Of a stretch of 64,000 nt of DNA, positions 11,215 through 30,322 are shown piece by piece; position 1 is the stretch's first letter, and every line of letters starts with the position of its first letter. The translations under genes were made by a program, and so were the position numbers. The notes below the pieces were generated by a model, which worked only from the letters and a program-made list of their open reading frames with translations, ran no database searches and was not told the origin of the DNA. This DNA comes from Ophiodon elongatus (Eukaryota; Chordata; Actinopteri; Perciformes; Hexagrammidae): the NCBI GenBank assembly GCA_016806645.1, contig JACSYO010001694.1:2642001-2706000 (forward strand). Reading direction: 5' to 3'.

Positions 11215-14200
11215 TAGATGAGTTTCAATGTAGAACTCATGAGTTTTTTTTAGATTAAAATAACGTATCTATTTTCTAGTTCTTATTGATAAGTATAAAG
11301 ACTCACAGTTCTCATCCGAGTGGTCATTGCAGTCAACGTGACCGTTACAGAACTTGTCAACAGACTGGCATGAGAGTTCATCCAGACACTGCCTGCTGCC
11401 ATCTGGGCAGCGCTGCGCCGGGCCACAGTGGGTGGCATTCACAAGGATTTGGTCATGGGCACACCTGCATGTCCGTCCTCCTGGGGTGGCGAGGCACAAG
11501 TGGTGGCAGTTGCCGTTGTTTTCCGTGCACTGGTTTGAACCTGTGAAAAATAGGTCAGTAGATTGACAGTCAACGGGAGCTTGTCATGTTTGGCACTAGA
11601 CAACATTTACCACCTCAGTACGCTCACATTTAGAAGACCCTCTTAAGTGCGTCAAAAGAGTTGGTGTGTGTGGTTCATACGTACCAGTCTGACTGGAGTT
11701 GCTGAAAGCCTTTAAGCTGATCACTTCTGTGTCGACCTCAAACCACAACTTGTTTTGCTCCGTCTCATTTCTGTACCAGATCCTGGTCTTGTCTGAAAGA
11801 AGGGATCAACACAAAGTAATGTTGCGTGATGAGAAATCCTAGGACTCTATTGTAAGATTTTTGACCATCCAGTGAGTTAGAATGTTGTTACAAATAAGGT
11901 CAAACTAGGAGTTGCCAGTTGCAGATTTGAGATAATTTGTAATGTCTAGAGCTACGGATTTATAGACAAAATACACAGAACAAGTTAAGATGAAGTGATG
12001 TTGAACAGTCACACTTCCTGGTAGTTTGTAAGAAAATAGCATTGAATTATATATAAATAATTCAGTACATACAACATGGAGCCCCTTACCACTGACAGTC
12101 ATCCAGAGCAGCGCATAATCACTCAGCGCCACAGCAGCAAGACCATCTTTGGCCTTAAACTCTCTGTATCCAGAGCCATCAAGCTGGACAGAGCTGATGG
12201 CCCCTGGACCTGAGCAAGAAGCCAAGTTACATCTTTATTCCACTTTTAGTGCACGAAACATCTTGAAAACAAAACATTCCAACTACACTGATAATTTGTA
12301 AAAAAAAAAAGAAATTCATAAAATCTTACCCGTGTCAGCCCAGTAAATCGTATTCCCATTGTCAGAGAAGACCAGAGATGTGGGCTGGACAGCATCCTTC
12401 CACACCACATGCCGCCCGGCACCGTCCATGTTGGCACACTCTACAGTAGCCACTGTGCCTGTACCCTGCAGGCCCAGGTTGGTGAAACAAACTCTTCCAC
12501 TGGGAGGGTGGAGGGCGATGGACTCCACTCTACCAATACCTTCCTTTATGAGAACAGCCGTGTGCGCGCTAGAGATTGAGGTCACCTGCAGGCGGGGCTG
12601 TTTGTTGCTGCTCCAGTAGATGTTACCAGTTACCCAGTCCAGGGCCATGGCGGTGATTGTGTTCCCCAGGAGTTTTAGAAGCTTTCCCTGAGAGGATAAG
12701 TCAGAGCCCTGGAGTTTGAAGGAGCTGAGTGAAGTTGTGCCGTCGTCCGTCACGAACAGGATGTGGTCACGTAGGCTGTAGTCCATGATGGTCGCCTCAT
12801 TGACGCCGGGCAACTGCAGGGCCAGGTGTTCAGGCCAGCCCTGCAGGTCTGTTGCTGTGTGTTGGGACTGCAAGTAGATCTATGGAGGAGTATAGATGTG
12901 CAAGTGGCAACACATTACCCAAAATGTCTAACTGTTCCTTTTTAAAAAATAAATAATTGCTTCTGTTAAAAGCAAATTAGACCCAGTGCAACTACTCATT
13001 TACAAGCATGGATATATTTACACATTTATTTAAAAATAACCTGGGTGACAGTAGAGGGAGACAGCAGCAGTAGGTATGCTGAATTGGGCAGGTTGGTGCA
13101 GGTAAGGCCATCCTCAGCCAGTAAGAGACCAGCGGGACACTTGCACACAGCCTTGGGTCCCGGGGACAACACACACATGTGGGAACATCTCATCTTCTCA
13201 CACTGGTTCTCAATGCCAATCTGGAGCAATGGGTGGATGACCTGCAAACCAACAGGAAAGTATTTTAATAAAGCTTTTCTGGCAACTTATTCATGCTGAT
13301 AAATTATATCCAGCACATGGTACATTTAAAATTTCATTTTTTTTTTTTTTTTTTAAATCATTTCCCAAAACTGGGTCGGTCTCTTCATACATGAAACACT
13401 TCAAACATGCAGAGTCATAGCTGCACGTGGGCAGTACGGATCACTGCTCTAAGCACTTCTCACACGAGAAGTGATCCAAATTTAGTTAGTTTCTCCATCA
13501 TACAGTAGCAGCCCCATTTCCACCTTAATGCTGAAGATTTCACTCACCTTCACAGCAAAAGGTTGTCCGAGTCTTTTCAGGAGAACTTTATGGTTTTTGC
13601 CAGATATTTTATAGGCACCCAGCACCACTCGCTTCTTGGAATCAGACCAGTAGAGCATGTCATCGAACACTGACAGGGAGAATGGGTTGGTGGTCTCTTT
13701 CATCTGTAGAATCTGAAAATGACATTTAGACACACGTATTATTTAAGCATTTTACTTCATAGTGTCTGTTTTTGGATAAAAAAATGCAAATGCCATTTGT
13801 GTGGTACTTCTAGTTATAGAGGGCAGGATGACCTTTTGCTAGTAGGTTTAGTGTTTTAAATGCATTTTTAAAAGTCTGCAACATGTGTTGGAGTGGTTGT
13901 CAAGATTTGAAAGAACTTTTGGGTTTGGATACAGACAACATCCCTCTTCCAGAAGGTTTTACCCGAATGTCATCGCCATCCAGCGTTGCAGATCCAATCG
14001 CCCTCAGCCTTTCATCCGTCCAGTAGACCCGTTCAGAGATGGAGTCCACAGCCACACCGCCTGGCCAGCCCAGACTGGAGTTCACCACTGCCGTCCTCTC
14101 TGACCCGTCCATCCCGGCACGCTCGATCTTCACTACATTGCCGACCTCAGTCCAGAACATCAGCCTGGTAGAAACATTTTTAAAAAAAAAAAAATAAAAA

Positions 14201-17200
14201 AAAAAAAAAAAAGACTCATTACTGAGAGATATTTTTGTTTTACAAACATTGCACACAAATTAGGAGAATGCGGACCCTTTTTGTGGCAGCAGTGCCAGGG
14301 AGCGAGGCTGATCCAGGTCTTCATCCAAGATGACACTGTGGTCCACTGACTTCACAGGGCCTTTGGCAAGTCTGACGGCAACGATCTGACTGTTCACGCC
14401 GTCGATCCAGTACAGGTTCCTCCCGAGCCAGTCAACAGCAATAGAATCAGCTCTGACATCTGCAGAAAGAAGGTGTCACGGCTTAAGAATCCTTAGTCAC
14501 ACCAATGAATATGTATTCCTCCATTAATACACGTAGATGGCATGGCCTACAAGACTCAACCACATTTGCACCAACCTTTAATCAGAGTTCCTGTGGTCTT
14601 CTGGTCTAGCGAGGACCACCTGATGCTTTCAGTATCCAGACTGACCCAAAAGACTCTCTGCTCCCTCCAGTCGTAGTCCAGGGAGAGGATGGCCTTCTTG
14701 GCAGAGGACGCCAACACATCTAGGCTACCACTGCGCAGACCAAAAGAGAAGAGTTCTGTTTGGACAGACATCAGGAGGAAGGGTTCACCTGAGGGGAGAG
14801 AAAAGGACCAGCATTAAGGTTCCAATAGATATTTTTTAACCCATTCAGGGTAGTCTAAATTAGTAGATGCAGTTATTGAACCAGTCAAGCTAGGACTCAT
14901 TAGATTTATATCCAATGCATTTTCATAAACCGTCATCTTTTTAGGTCGTGTTACTGTGCAGATACAAGTAACCTGTTCATACAACTTCAAAACATTAAGG
15001 AATGTTGCAACATCTTTGAAAAACCACTTTATAGGCCTTCTTGGCAAAAGGGAAGATTTATGCCACCTCATGCAAATACGAAGCTACAGACAGAAAACTG
15101 TTAGCTTAGCATAAAGCCTGGAAATGGGGGGAAACCGCTAGCCCGGCCCCATATGTACAGAGGACTACCCTGGGCAAGAAATAGTCGGCACATAAACTTG
15201 ATATTTTGCACTTTTGCTACAGAACCAGACATGACACCAATTTGTGAGTTTTAGAGGTGCAGGTAGGTGGATTTTCTCATCTTCCAACTGAGTCAGGCTC
15301 ATTTTCACCCTGCTTCCAGTCTTTATGCCAAGAAAAGCTTCTCCTGGCTGAAGCTCCATATTGGATAGTCAGACATGAGTGGAATCCATCTTCGCAGCCA
15401 ACTTGCAGCAAGAAATGTAGCTCTATGAAAAGTGCATTTCCCAATGATGCAAACACTTTTATAGGGCCCACTGAGGATGTTCTCCATCAAAAGGACTTTA
15501 CCAGTGATCTTGCAGTGATGTCCACCAGTCTCCATAATGTAGCCTGGGTGACAGTCACATTGGTATGAGCCTGGAGTGTTTATGCACAGCTGACTGCACA
15601 CGCCTGGCCACCGGCCTACACACTCATCAATATCAGCACAGGTCTGCCCGTCCTCCATGAGCCTGAACCCTGCTGTACAGAGACAATGCTACACCGCAAA
15701 CACAAGTATTAGTCAGAGGAACTGCAGCATTTACATGACACTTATCAGAGGGCAAGTAGTCATAATACTCACTTCACCTTGACTACAAATAATGCTTTTG
15801 TATCCAGAACGGTCTTTCAAACGTATTGTAAGTCTACATTCACGATTCAGTTTCTACTGCTCTTTAATTTTCCATCTCAACCCATTGAACTCAATTGGTT
15901 TACATCAACCACACAAAGTTGGATATACAGGGTCCTCACCGGTCCCTGTGGCGTGGTGTAGCAGCCCTGGGAGCAGTGGCTGTCATCTGCCTCCGCACAG
16001 TTAATCTGGCAGCTGCCCCCCTCGTCTGAGCCGTCTGCGCAGTTGGTGATGTCGTTACACAACAGGATTGGCTCCAGGCACTCCTGGCTGCGACACCGGA
16101 ACTGGTGAGGGAGGCACGTCACCGTCGCACCTGTTACGCACACATACCAATTTCATGTTCAATACAGAATTTTACAGGTAATACGTCACATTTAGAAATA
16201 AAGGAAAACTCCCTCACTGAAGGTTAACAAACCCAATGTTTAAACTCTTGTGGGTTTATTCTGTTTTTTTCACACACACACAAAAATTATTAACTTGTGG
16301 GAATAGAGAGGGCTTTACATGCAACAATAAATCTGCTGGATGCAGACTGGAGATGTGCAGTTATGATGACACCCACACCTAAAAGTTTAATTTATTGTCG
16401 GTAACGCGTAAACGACTACAATTGACTCACATTCAGTCTCGTCACTGCCATCGTCGCAGTCCTTCATGCCGTCACACCTCCAGGCTATAGGGACACACGT
16501 TGTCTTGGATTTACACGACCACTGGAATTTACCACAGTTCAGTGGCGCCACAGGACAATCCTAAAGAACCAATGGATTATTTTATGGTCATTTTACAGTC
16601 TTAATAAATCGAAAATTTAGCCAACAGGGAGGCTACATGTGGTAGTTTAAAGCCAGACATGTAATGGCCAACACACATTAAGCATTTGCCTAACTGAAGT
16701 ACTCTTAACACAGCTCCATGAGTGTTTGGACCCTGAACTTTGACCTTAATGTGGCTGAGGGGGTATAAGAAATTCTTCAATATGAACATATACTACAGTC
16801 CCATAATGTCAAAATCCCTTTTCAGTGTTGATTTACAGCTTTGTTTCACCCTTAATGTTCCAGACACATTACTCAATACAAGCAAATGTGTTCCTATAAA
16901 TAGGGTCAACCACAAAAAGCTTTTGTTGACAACAAACTTTTAGTACTGCCTTCAACATCCACCTTCTCATCTGTGCCATCCTTGCAGTCCTGATATCCAT
17001 CACAGATCCACTCCTGCACCAGACACTCTTGGCTCTGGGTGCAGCGGTGTTTGGTGGTGCAGGCCGGTGGGTTGGTGCAGCCGTCCTCATCCGAGCGGTC
17101 CCAGCAGTCTGGGTGACCGTCGCAAAGCATCGTGTCCGACACACACTGGCCACTGATACACTGGAACTCAGTGGCGGTGCAGCTCAAGTCAGCTGCAGGG

Positions 17201-19573
17201 GTGTAGAGATGCCAAAGATAAAGCACAAAAGTCATCCTATACAAGCAGAGCCGATAAATACAGTACATATATAATAATTTCCTCGTTCAATGACAACGTA
17301 CCACAGTTTTCTTCATCACTGCGGTCCACACAGTCCCCCTCCCCGTCACAGAGGAAGTTTTGGGGAATGCAGCGGCTCTTGTTATCACACTGGTGAGTGC
17401 AGCCCTGCATCCGCTTGGCACATCCCACTTCATCTGAGCTGTCCTGGCACTGAGGGACGCCGTCACACACCTTGCTCTGCTCTATGCACTTCTTTCCATG
17501 CTCACACTGGAACTGGTCTGCAGGAGGAGACACGTGGCTTAATCAGGATGCTGGCAGTACTGGAGTTATAATTAAGCTTTAAAGTGTACGTTACCAGCTT
17601 CTCCACCCATGAATGATTTGCAGTTACAATACAAGGTCACTTCAGACCCATGCATTTATAGACTACATTCAGAGCAATACGATTTACCAACAAGCCTCAC
17701 TTAATGTCAGTACATATGCACTGTGATGTAAAATTGCTGATCTTTCTCAGTCAAACAGCATGTACATTTGAAAGGTATTCTGATGTGCTAAAAAATGAAC
17801 TCTACCCACTAGAGGGCAATAAAGTAATTTGTTTGACCCATGTACAGGAGAGCACACCCAAAAAGAAGAGAAAAAAAATTACCTGTTTCACAAGTTGATT
17901 TGCATTCTTCCTCATCTGAGCCATCTTTGCAGTCTATTTCTCCATCACAGAAATGGTTGAAAAGGACACACTCCACTTTGTTCTTGCAAGGTTTCGAGCC
18001 CAAAGGACACTTTATGGGGGTTGAGGAGCCAACAGAGGTAGCAGGCACTGAGGTTGAACTGGCCCCTTCTTTGTTTTCATACCGGTCTTCCTCTTGGTCC
18101 TCCTCTTGGTCCTCTGACACTAATGCCAAATAAAATGGGTCAACGCAAAGCAAGACGCATACTATGAAAGTGTGACATATGTAAATTCTCTCAGGTGAGA
18201 GAATTTACATATGTCTGTATATCTGTATATTCTCAAATCCTTTCAACGTACCGCAGTTGGCTTCGTCTGTGTTGTCAAAACAGTCCCTCTCTCCATCACA
18301 GAGGAAGTCTGCAGGTATGCAGCGGCTCTTGTTGTCACATTGATGAACACAGCTCTCAGTCTGCTTCGTACACTGCATTTCATCCGAACGGTCCTGACAC
18401 TGAGGTATACCGTCACACACCTGGTCCTTGGCTATACACTTTTTCCCATCAGCACACAGGAACTGATCTGCAGGCATTTTACGTCACAAGACATGTTGGG
18501 GTTTGGACAGACCTTCTTGAAGGTTCAGTTATTCTTTTTAAACAGTTTTAGAGGTGTTGATTCAACTGTATGATATTTTTTTTAAGCTGCAGTTTGTGGT
18601 CCTGCTGAACTGTATTGCATAGTATAGAAAGCCTAGCCTCAAAGATATGACAATTAATGAACGTACGATATATTGCACGGCTGTTGGACAAGACTGCATT
18701 AGTTTAAACTGGGTGTACCTAATAAACTGAGTGTTTTAATCTGACAGCATTTAACTTTACAACTTTGTTTCCTCTGCAATTTCAGCTTGATGAATTAATC
18801 GCCCCCAAGTTCTTAACCTATTAAGAATCCTCTTCCAGGTTTTTAACCATGAAAAATCTAAAGAATACAGATTTTAGTCAAAGTAATTAGCCAATTTTGT
18901 TTTAATCAATCTACAAATCCTGCATCTTATTTGTCATGCCAAATTAAATGCAAATAGTCTCCTCTAGTCTGACATCTAAACAGACTTTTAAACCCTTTAA
19001 GTGATAGCCACACATTTTAGCCAGTCACAGAACCGTAAGTGACAAACACTATCCCATCTGACTGAGTAAATTAAAGCAAACCTCAGAAAGTAATGACAAA
19101 TAAGTTTGACTTCCAGTCCAGTACCTTCATTACATCCTGAAGTGCAGTCCTCTTCATCTGAACCATCCTTGCAGTCGGGCTCTCCATCACACACATGGCT
19201 GTAGAGGACACACTCGGCGCCGTCCTTGCACAGTCGAGAGCCAAGGACACACTTTAAAGAACTGCCTTCAGCGGAAAACACTATTTGGGGGGGCGGGGGG
19301 GGGGGGGTCACAAAATGTTACACACTGCTCAAGAAAAAAAAATGATAGCCATCAATACAGATCTCACTCCGCATCTGAACTGAGAAACATCTCAACTCTG
19401 AACAAATTTCACTATAATGGGAAAGTCTGATGAGGATATTTTCATAGAGGATATGAAATTAGTTTTGGTAGACCTGTCTCACCTTGCAACGGCCCTAAAA
19501 ATTGTAATAAGACGGCACAAAGAAGCAAACATCCACCCATTGCCACAGACTGAGTAAAACGGAACGAATGCAT
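9683..19573 (-). CDS. lrp13: LDL-receptor-related membrane receptor, lrp13-like, 20 exons, 1367 aa
   Basis: Exons (minus): 19540-19483, 19280-19125, 18467-18252, 18119-17883, 17517-17302, 17192-16963, 16560-16431, 16130-15940, 15688-15502, 14788-14576, 14459-14276, 14164-13963, 13712-13548, 13241-13041, 12879-12330, 12209-12090, 11792-11685, 11540-11307, 11173-10789, 9803-9683. They sum to 4104 nt in one frame. Order: signal peptide (MGGCLLLCAVLLQFLGPLQ; an in-frame ATG at 19573 adds 11 residues), ten LDLa repeats with DGxxDCxDxSDE calcium sites (about 20-450), two EGF modules (one calcium-binding, DIDECVG), a first YWTD-type propeller (LYWIDG, VYWTDE, LYWSDS), EGF, a second propeller (IYWSSN, IYWADT), EGF plus an eleventh LDLa, a Pro/Ser/Thr stretch, EGF, a membrane helix (SAVALCAGVVVIAVIAIVF) and a 46-residue tail. 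The tail has no NPxY endocytosis motif. LRP13 is a fish oocyte receptor that binds vitellogenin; assignment is from overall architecture and is less certain than the family. The 14276 donor (GTCCGC) is the weakest. Confidence 0.8.
15085..15365. mobile_element. Dispersed repeat copy (family A) in an lrp13-like intron
   Basis: Contains TTAGCTTAGCATAAAGCCTGG and AATGGGGGGAAACCGCTAGC, shared with copies near 24430-24610, 40230-40775 and 57860-58330. It fills much of the intron between the second EGF exon and the first propeller exon. Confidence 0.65.
18174..18215. repeat. Perfect 20-bp inverted repeat in an lrp13-like intron
   Basis: GACATATGTAAATTCTCTCA (18174-18193) is followed by a 2-base spacer and its exact reverse complement (18196-18215). 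It lies 37 bases past the donor of the third coding exon (exon end 18252). Confidence 0.95.
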
Positions 19574-19590
19574 CCAACTGCTCAGCGTAG

Positions 19591-19601
19591 CATTTTATAA
19601 G
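19591..19601 (-). promoter_or_regulatory. TATA box of the lrp13-like gene
   Basis: The minus strand reads CTTATAAAATG at this place. With a start about 25-30 bases downstream (about 19567) the first ATG in the mRNA would be 19540, not 19573, which is why the shorter signal peptide is preferred. Confidence 0.55.
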
Positions 19602-21023
19602 GGTACCAGGTGATGCTAATACAACCTAACTGAACACCTGAGTGAGGGGAGGAGCTAATGATTCTTGTCCTATTATCCCGTGCAGCTGTTGAGGTAATTA
19701 TATCATACATAAACAGAAGTAAAAACATTAAAACTCATACTGGACCTCCCCAATTAAGTCTGACTGTGACGTACTTTAATACATTTTATTTAAATATATG
19801 TTGCAGGTAATCTACTGATGTATTTTGTTGAAAATTTAAATTAGTTAATATCCTGAGAAAATGCTGAATACAAATAGCTTTTGCCTCCTAACCTCTCTGA
19901 ATGACAGATTATAATTATTTATTCAACAATTGCACATGTACTATTTCATAAATTGTCAATAGAAACGGAAAAATACATTTAAATTAACATGCCAAAAAAA
20001 ATTATAAAGGAGATACTAAGGCACAAACTCTGATTTTATAATTACAAACATATATCATAGGCAAGGCATGCTGTTACTGTTCTCATGGCCTTTTTGTTGG
20101 AACAGCATTTAAGAGTTTTTAGATACATTTCAAACTCTTTGTAAAAAAAAAACCCACAAAAATGGGTCTTTGGCTTGTAAACTTACACTTATGAATAAAG
20201 AATTTGGCAAAAAATAATCAATAAATCTATGATATAAACTCTTTCTCTCAAATGTTCTGTCATAGCTAAATAATCCAAATGTAACATGTTCATAGAATAA
20301 TTCTAAATCTTATCACTAATACATTTTGAGACATTTTCCCATAACTTTTTAGAGTACTGACTATGCCAAAAAAATATGTGACTGACAGATATAAACTCAT
20401 GCTGTCAAAAAAAACAAATTAAGATCACCAAAAACATCAACCAGTATCCAGAGTCTGTCTTTTTGTTTAATCCTCCAATCAGTTTCAAAAAAAGGAGGGA
20501 CCAACAACCATCACGTTTGTTGTTTTGTTCCGGTCTACCTAACCTCGCAAACTAGCCACAGTAGCTCTGGTAGCAACTTGAGAGGAGCCCTGAAGCCTTG
20601 TCAAAGAATTAGCTGCGGTACAAAAACAGTTCAGGCATTTTTATGTCAACAAGGGCGTCCACAGGGCTGCGCACAGCTTTTCTCCCCAAAAAACCCGGAG
20701 CTTCGGACCTTTTAAACCCCGGGGTAACTATCGAAACGCTTTCATCTGTTTTCTCTACTTTGTAGCATGTTGTTTGGTGTGAGAGATGTCGGGTCCGTTA
20801 GCCAGCGGGAGCCGAGGAGTTCGTCCAGGATGCTAACTATCGTTTCTGGTGGTCTGTGTTTTTTAATAAAACTCAAACGTGCAGCAGCCTCCGTGGAAAC
20901 GTAACACCACAGCGGGTTAGCTCGCGGAGCGGTGCTTTTTGTTTGATTAGCTCGGTTATTGCCTGCACGAGCTGACGGTTTTTGGGGGAGCAAAGTAGCG
21001 CCACTTGACTGTTGCGCATTGGA

Positions 21024-21061
<38 letters not shown>

Positions 21062-22003
21062 GTGGTGGATCACAACAAAAGGATTTTTGATAACAAGCTG
21101 GCAGCTAGTCGAGCGAGCTAACGCTAGCTAGCCGAGCTAAAGGAGGACAGCTCCTTTTCTTTCTTTTTTTTTTAAATGGCCTCCGATCTGCTTCGGTACG
21201 TCACCCAGAGGTGTTTTTGATTTCTGCTTTTAGCTGACGAGAAGACAATGAACCCTTTGGCTATTTAACACTCTGCAAGCTGACGCTGGGGAACTTATTG
21301 TTGTGGTTTGAGTCGAGCAGGCCCCCCCCCCTCCAGGTAGCTAGCAGCCGGCCTTCACAAGCCAGTTGCTGTTAGCTCTGTGGGGGCCTGTCACTAAACA
21401 CTGTCCCTCTCCACTGGGTTATCAAACATGTCCTTCATTAGTCGATAGTCGTGATTGCTTCCGACAGTGTGAGTCGCACCCGTGTGTGTGTGTGTGTGTG
21501 TGAGTATGTGTGTGTTAACTTTGTAAGTTTGCATGCTAGCTAGCTAACTTTAACTAGCTCGGTGTTTGTGACAAAGCTAACGTCAAAGGGGAAACAGCTC
21601 TGCTTGTTCAACTCATCACCAAAATGCTTAACTTCACAAAAAGAGGCAGGCGTGTAATGTGAGCGAGGCTGTGGTCGAAACAATCTTAAAATGTTATTAA
21701 ATAATCGAAGTTTCATTGAGCAATAAGTTAAGTTGCATGCCTTGTGTTGTTTTGATGATGTGGTTGTTTTTCTGCACTTTATTTTGTGTGTAATGATGTA
21801 CTTTGTGTGTGACTTTCTCCCAAGGTGTCCCTCTCTTTTGAATAAACCCCTGCTAGCGCTGGCTTCCACCCTGTGACTCATTGGTCACTAGAGGGGCCAC
21901 ATCAGAGCAAGGGCCCAAACTGTAGCTCCAGGTCCCCTCTGTCTGTGTGTGTGGGGAGAGCTTGTGTTGAGTCCCCTGGAGACTCGCGGCTTGTCCAGCT
22001 AGG
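19601..22003 (+). promoter_or_regulatory. Intergenic region and smad2 promoter / 5' UTR
   Basis: 19601-20500 is AT-rich and empty except for a dispersed repeat fragment (about 19905-19985) that recurs near 34770-34850. 20560-21560 is the smad2 promoter region: GCTAGC/GCTAAC clusters at 21110-21140, 21330-21345 and 21535-21560, a poly-T run (21028-21060) and a (TG)n run (21484-21500). Possible non-coding donors are seen at 21194/21195 (CTTCG|GTACGT) and near 21335, but the untranslated exon cannot be fixed. Confidence 0.45.
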
Positions 22004-28144
<6,141 letters not shown>

Positions 28145-28313
28145 ACAGCTAAAGAAACGCCCCCAAAAAAAACGCAGCCCATTACATGATCATTAAATTC
28201 CAAACTTGTGAGTCCGTTCATGGAAAAAAAAAAAAAAAAAAAATGGAAACCCCACAGAATGAATTTTCTGTAACATTCATAGTATTTGTGGCCCAGTTCC
28301 ACATCCCACACAC

Positions 28314-28344
<31 letters not shown>

Positions 28345-30322
28345 CACACACACACACACACCCGCGAACAAATGCACCTACACTGTTGCACTCACACACA
28401 TACACATACAGACTTTTCAGTAAAAAAAAGAATTGGCACTTTGTTACCCATCTATGTCATGCACCTTGTTAAATTGCTTTTCCCCAAATCCTTGATATTA
28501 GATCTATTTGTGGTACAAATAAAATGTATATTGGTTTTTAGTCCAGGAAGTAGGGGAAATACCAAAAATATCTGTGAATAGTTTCTCAGTATTGAAGATT
28601 GCTTGTATGAGTAACACAAGCTTAAATGCTAAAATGAATTTTGTTCTAGCCCACCCCAACCATTGTTCTGAACCTAAGTTTACTTTTCTCTGGGAAACTT
28701 GGCCCCATTTTTTTGTCAGGGGGAGGTGGCTTGGTGAAGAACTGATGGCCTTGGTGGCCGTTTTTCCTCTGAAGGAAACGCCACAATGTGTTTATGAAAT
28801 TTGAATTGACTTCGGAAGAATGGCCCTTTTTTTGTAACTCGACGTGTGTCGTTATAAGACATACTTCTTAATGGACAAATAGGAATGTTAGTAAGTAATT
28901 CCAAAAAATACCCAAAAAACTGCAAACTTGATCTGGATGTAGTTTATTTCTTTGTCATTATATGGCACTCTACATGTCCTCGGTTTAGTTGATTTACATC
29001 CCCGCTGAACAGCCTGGTATGGAAGCTAATGAGATGTTGGCCAGGCTTTGCAAGGTGCACTGGGCAGGGACCAGAGAACATCAGCTGTTGTCAAAAGCTT
29101 TTTTTTTTTTTTTTTTTCTCTTTTTGACTCGACACTGGGAGTCCTGGGGCTCTCCAAGGTGAAGCATTAAACTTCTCACCAGGAGAAATTGAAGGTATCA
29201 ATGAATTCATTCTGTTTTTAGCCTATATCCCCATTGTTTTGCTACTTTTTTGTATTCTCATGTATTTTTATATATAAATATACTTAAATTTTCTGTCGTT
29301 CACTTTTTATTAAAGTAATATTTTCAAGACCACAGCTGTTTCTAAAGTGACATGGAGGGCATGGATCATTCCTTTATTTTACCCAAAAGGTTTAGTTTGA
29401 ATTTATTTACAATTGCAGCTCTTTGTCTTGGTAAAAAAAAAAAGAAAAAAAAAACTCACTGCCCCACATGATGTGTAGCCTGTTTCTACCCTTTGTTTTT
29501 CCAAAGAAATCTGGTGCATTTAAAGTACACAAAACCACAGATTTAACTGAAACCCCAAATCTACTTTCCTGTAATGGTTTTAATGATTCCAGAGGCATGT
29601 AAAACTTTGTAATGGCCATTCAGTCAGTCATCTCTTCACTTTTTTTGAACAACACACGTGACCTCTTGTAGCCTTTTGGTGCTTCGTCAAGCGGGTTAAG
29701 GTTAACCAGATACAATTGGCTTTTAAAATGTTACAGAAACCTGGATGGAGAGAGAGTGGTTTTCTTCCATGAGAAAAGAAGAGTGAATGTGCCTGCACAC
29801 TAGGACATTCTGTGTTAATGTGTGTATTGTATTTGTTCTGTCTATAAAATACAGTATGTACAACAAGACTTATTAGCTTATTAAACTCCGCCATTATTGT
29901 CATTACGTGGCTGTTGCGAGTTTAACATGTTTCCTCCCCTCCCTTCTTTTTGATGTAAATGTGTTTACCTTATGGCACTAGTGATTGTACTTTAAGTGCA
30001 CCTAGTGACGTTTGGATTTGGGGAACTGAACCATGTGTTAGGGTCCAGTGTTACATTGTTTTTATCTTTGGCCTACAACATATGAATGTGAAAAAATACA
30101 TTACAAAAACTGACGTGGACCAGACGTACATATACATAACAGTAGTACAGTATGTGTGTATTTAACAGTAATCTTTTTGCAAAGCAGTCAGTACAGTAGA
30201 TGTCGCAGTTGTTTTACCAGTAGAGGGCGGTATTGATAGAGCAGTTCTCTTTTTTTTCTGACCATAAGCTTCTCAGGCGTGTGGCATATTATGCAGACTT
30301 CATACTTCAAAACACTAATAAA
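28145..30322 (+). other. smad2 3' UTR
   Basis: About 2.2 kb without a coding gene. It contains a CA/CATA microsatellite (28307-28362), poly-A and poly-T runs, and ends with AATAAA at 30317-30322. ATTAAA-type signals near 29310 and 29880 may give shorter forms. The length fits the long 3' UTR known for SMAD2. Confidence 0.6.

Noticed and set aside
9683..19573. Identity as vldlr, lrp8 or ldlr
   Set aside because: Two propellers, an LDLa after the second propeller and no NPxY do not fit these single-propeller receptors.
28186..28581. Frames rich in His-Thr in the smad2 3' UTR
   Set aside because: Product of the CA/CATA microsatellite after the smad2 stop codon.
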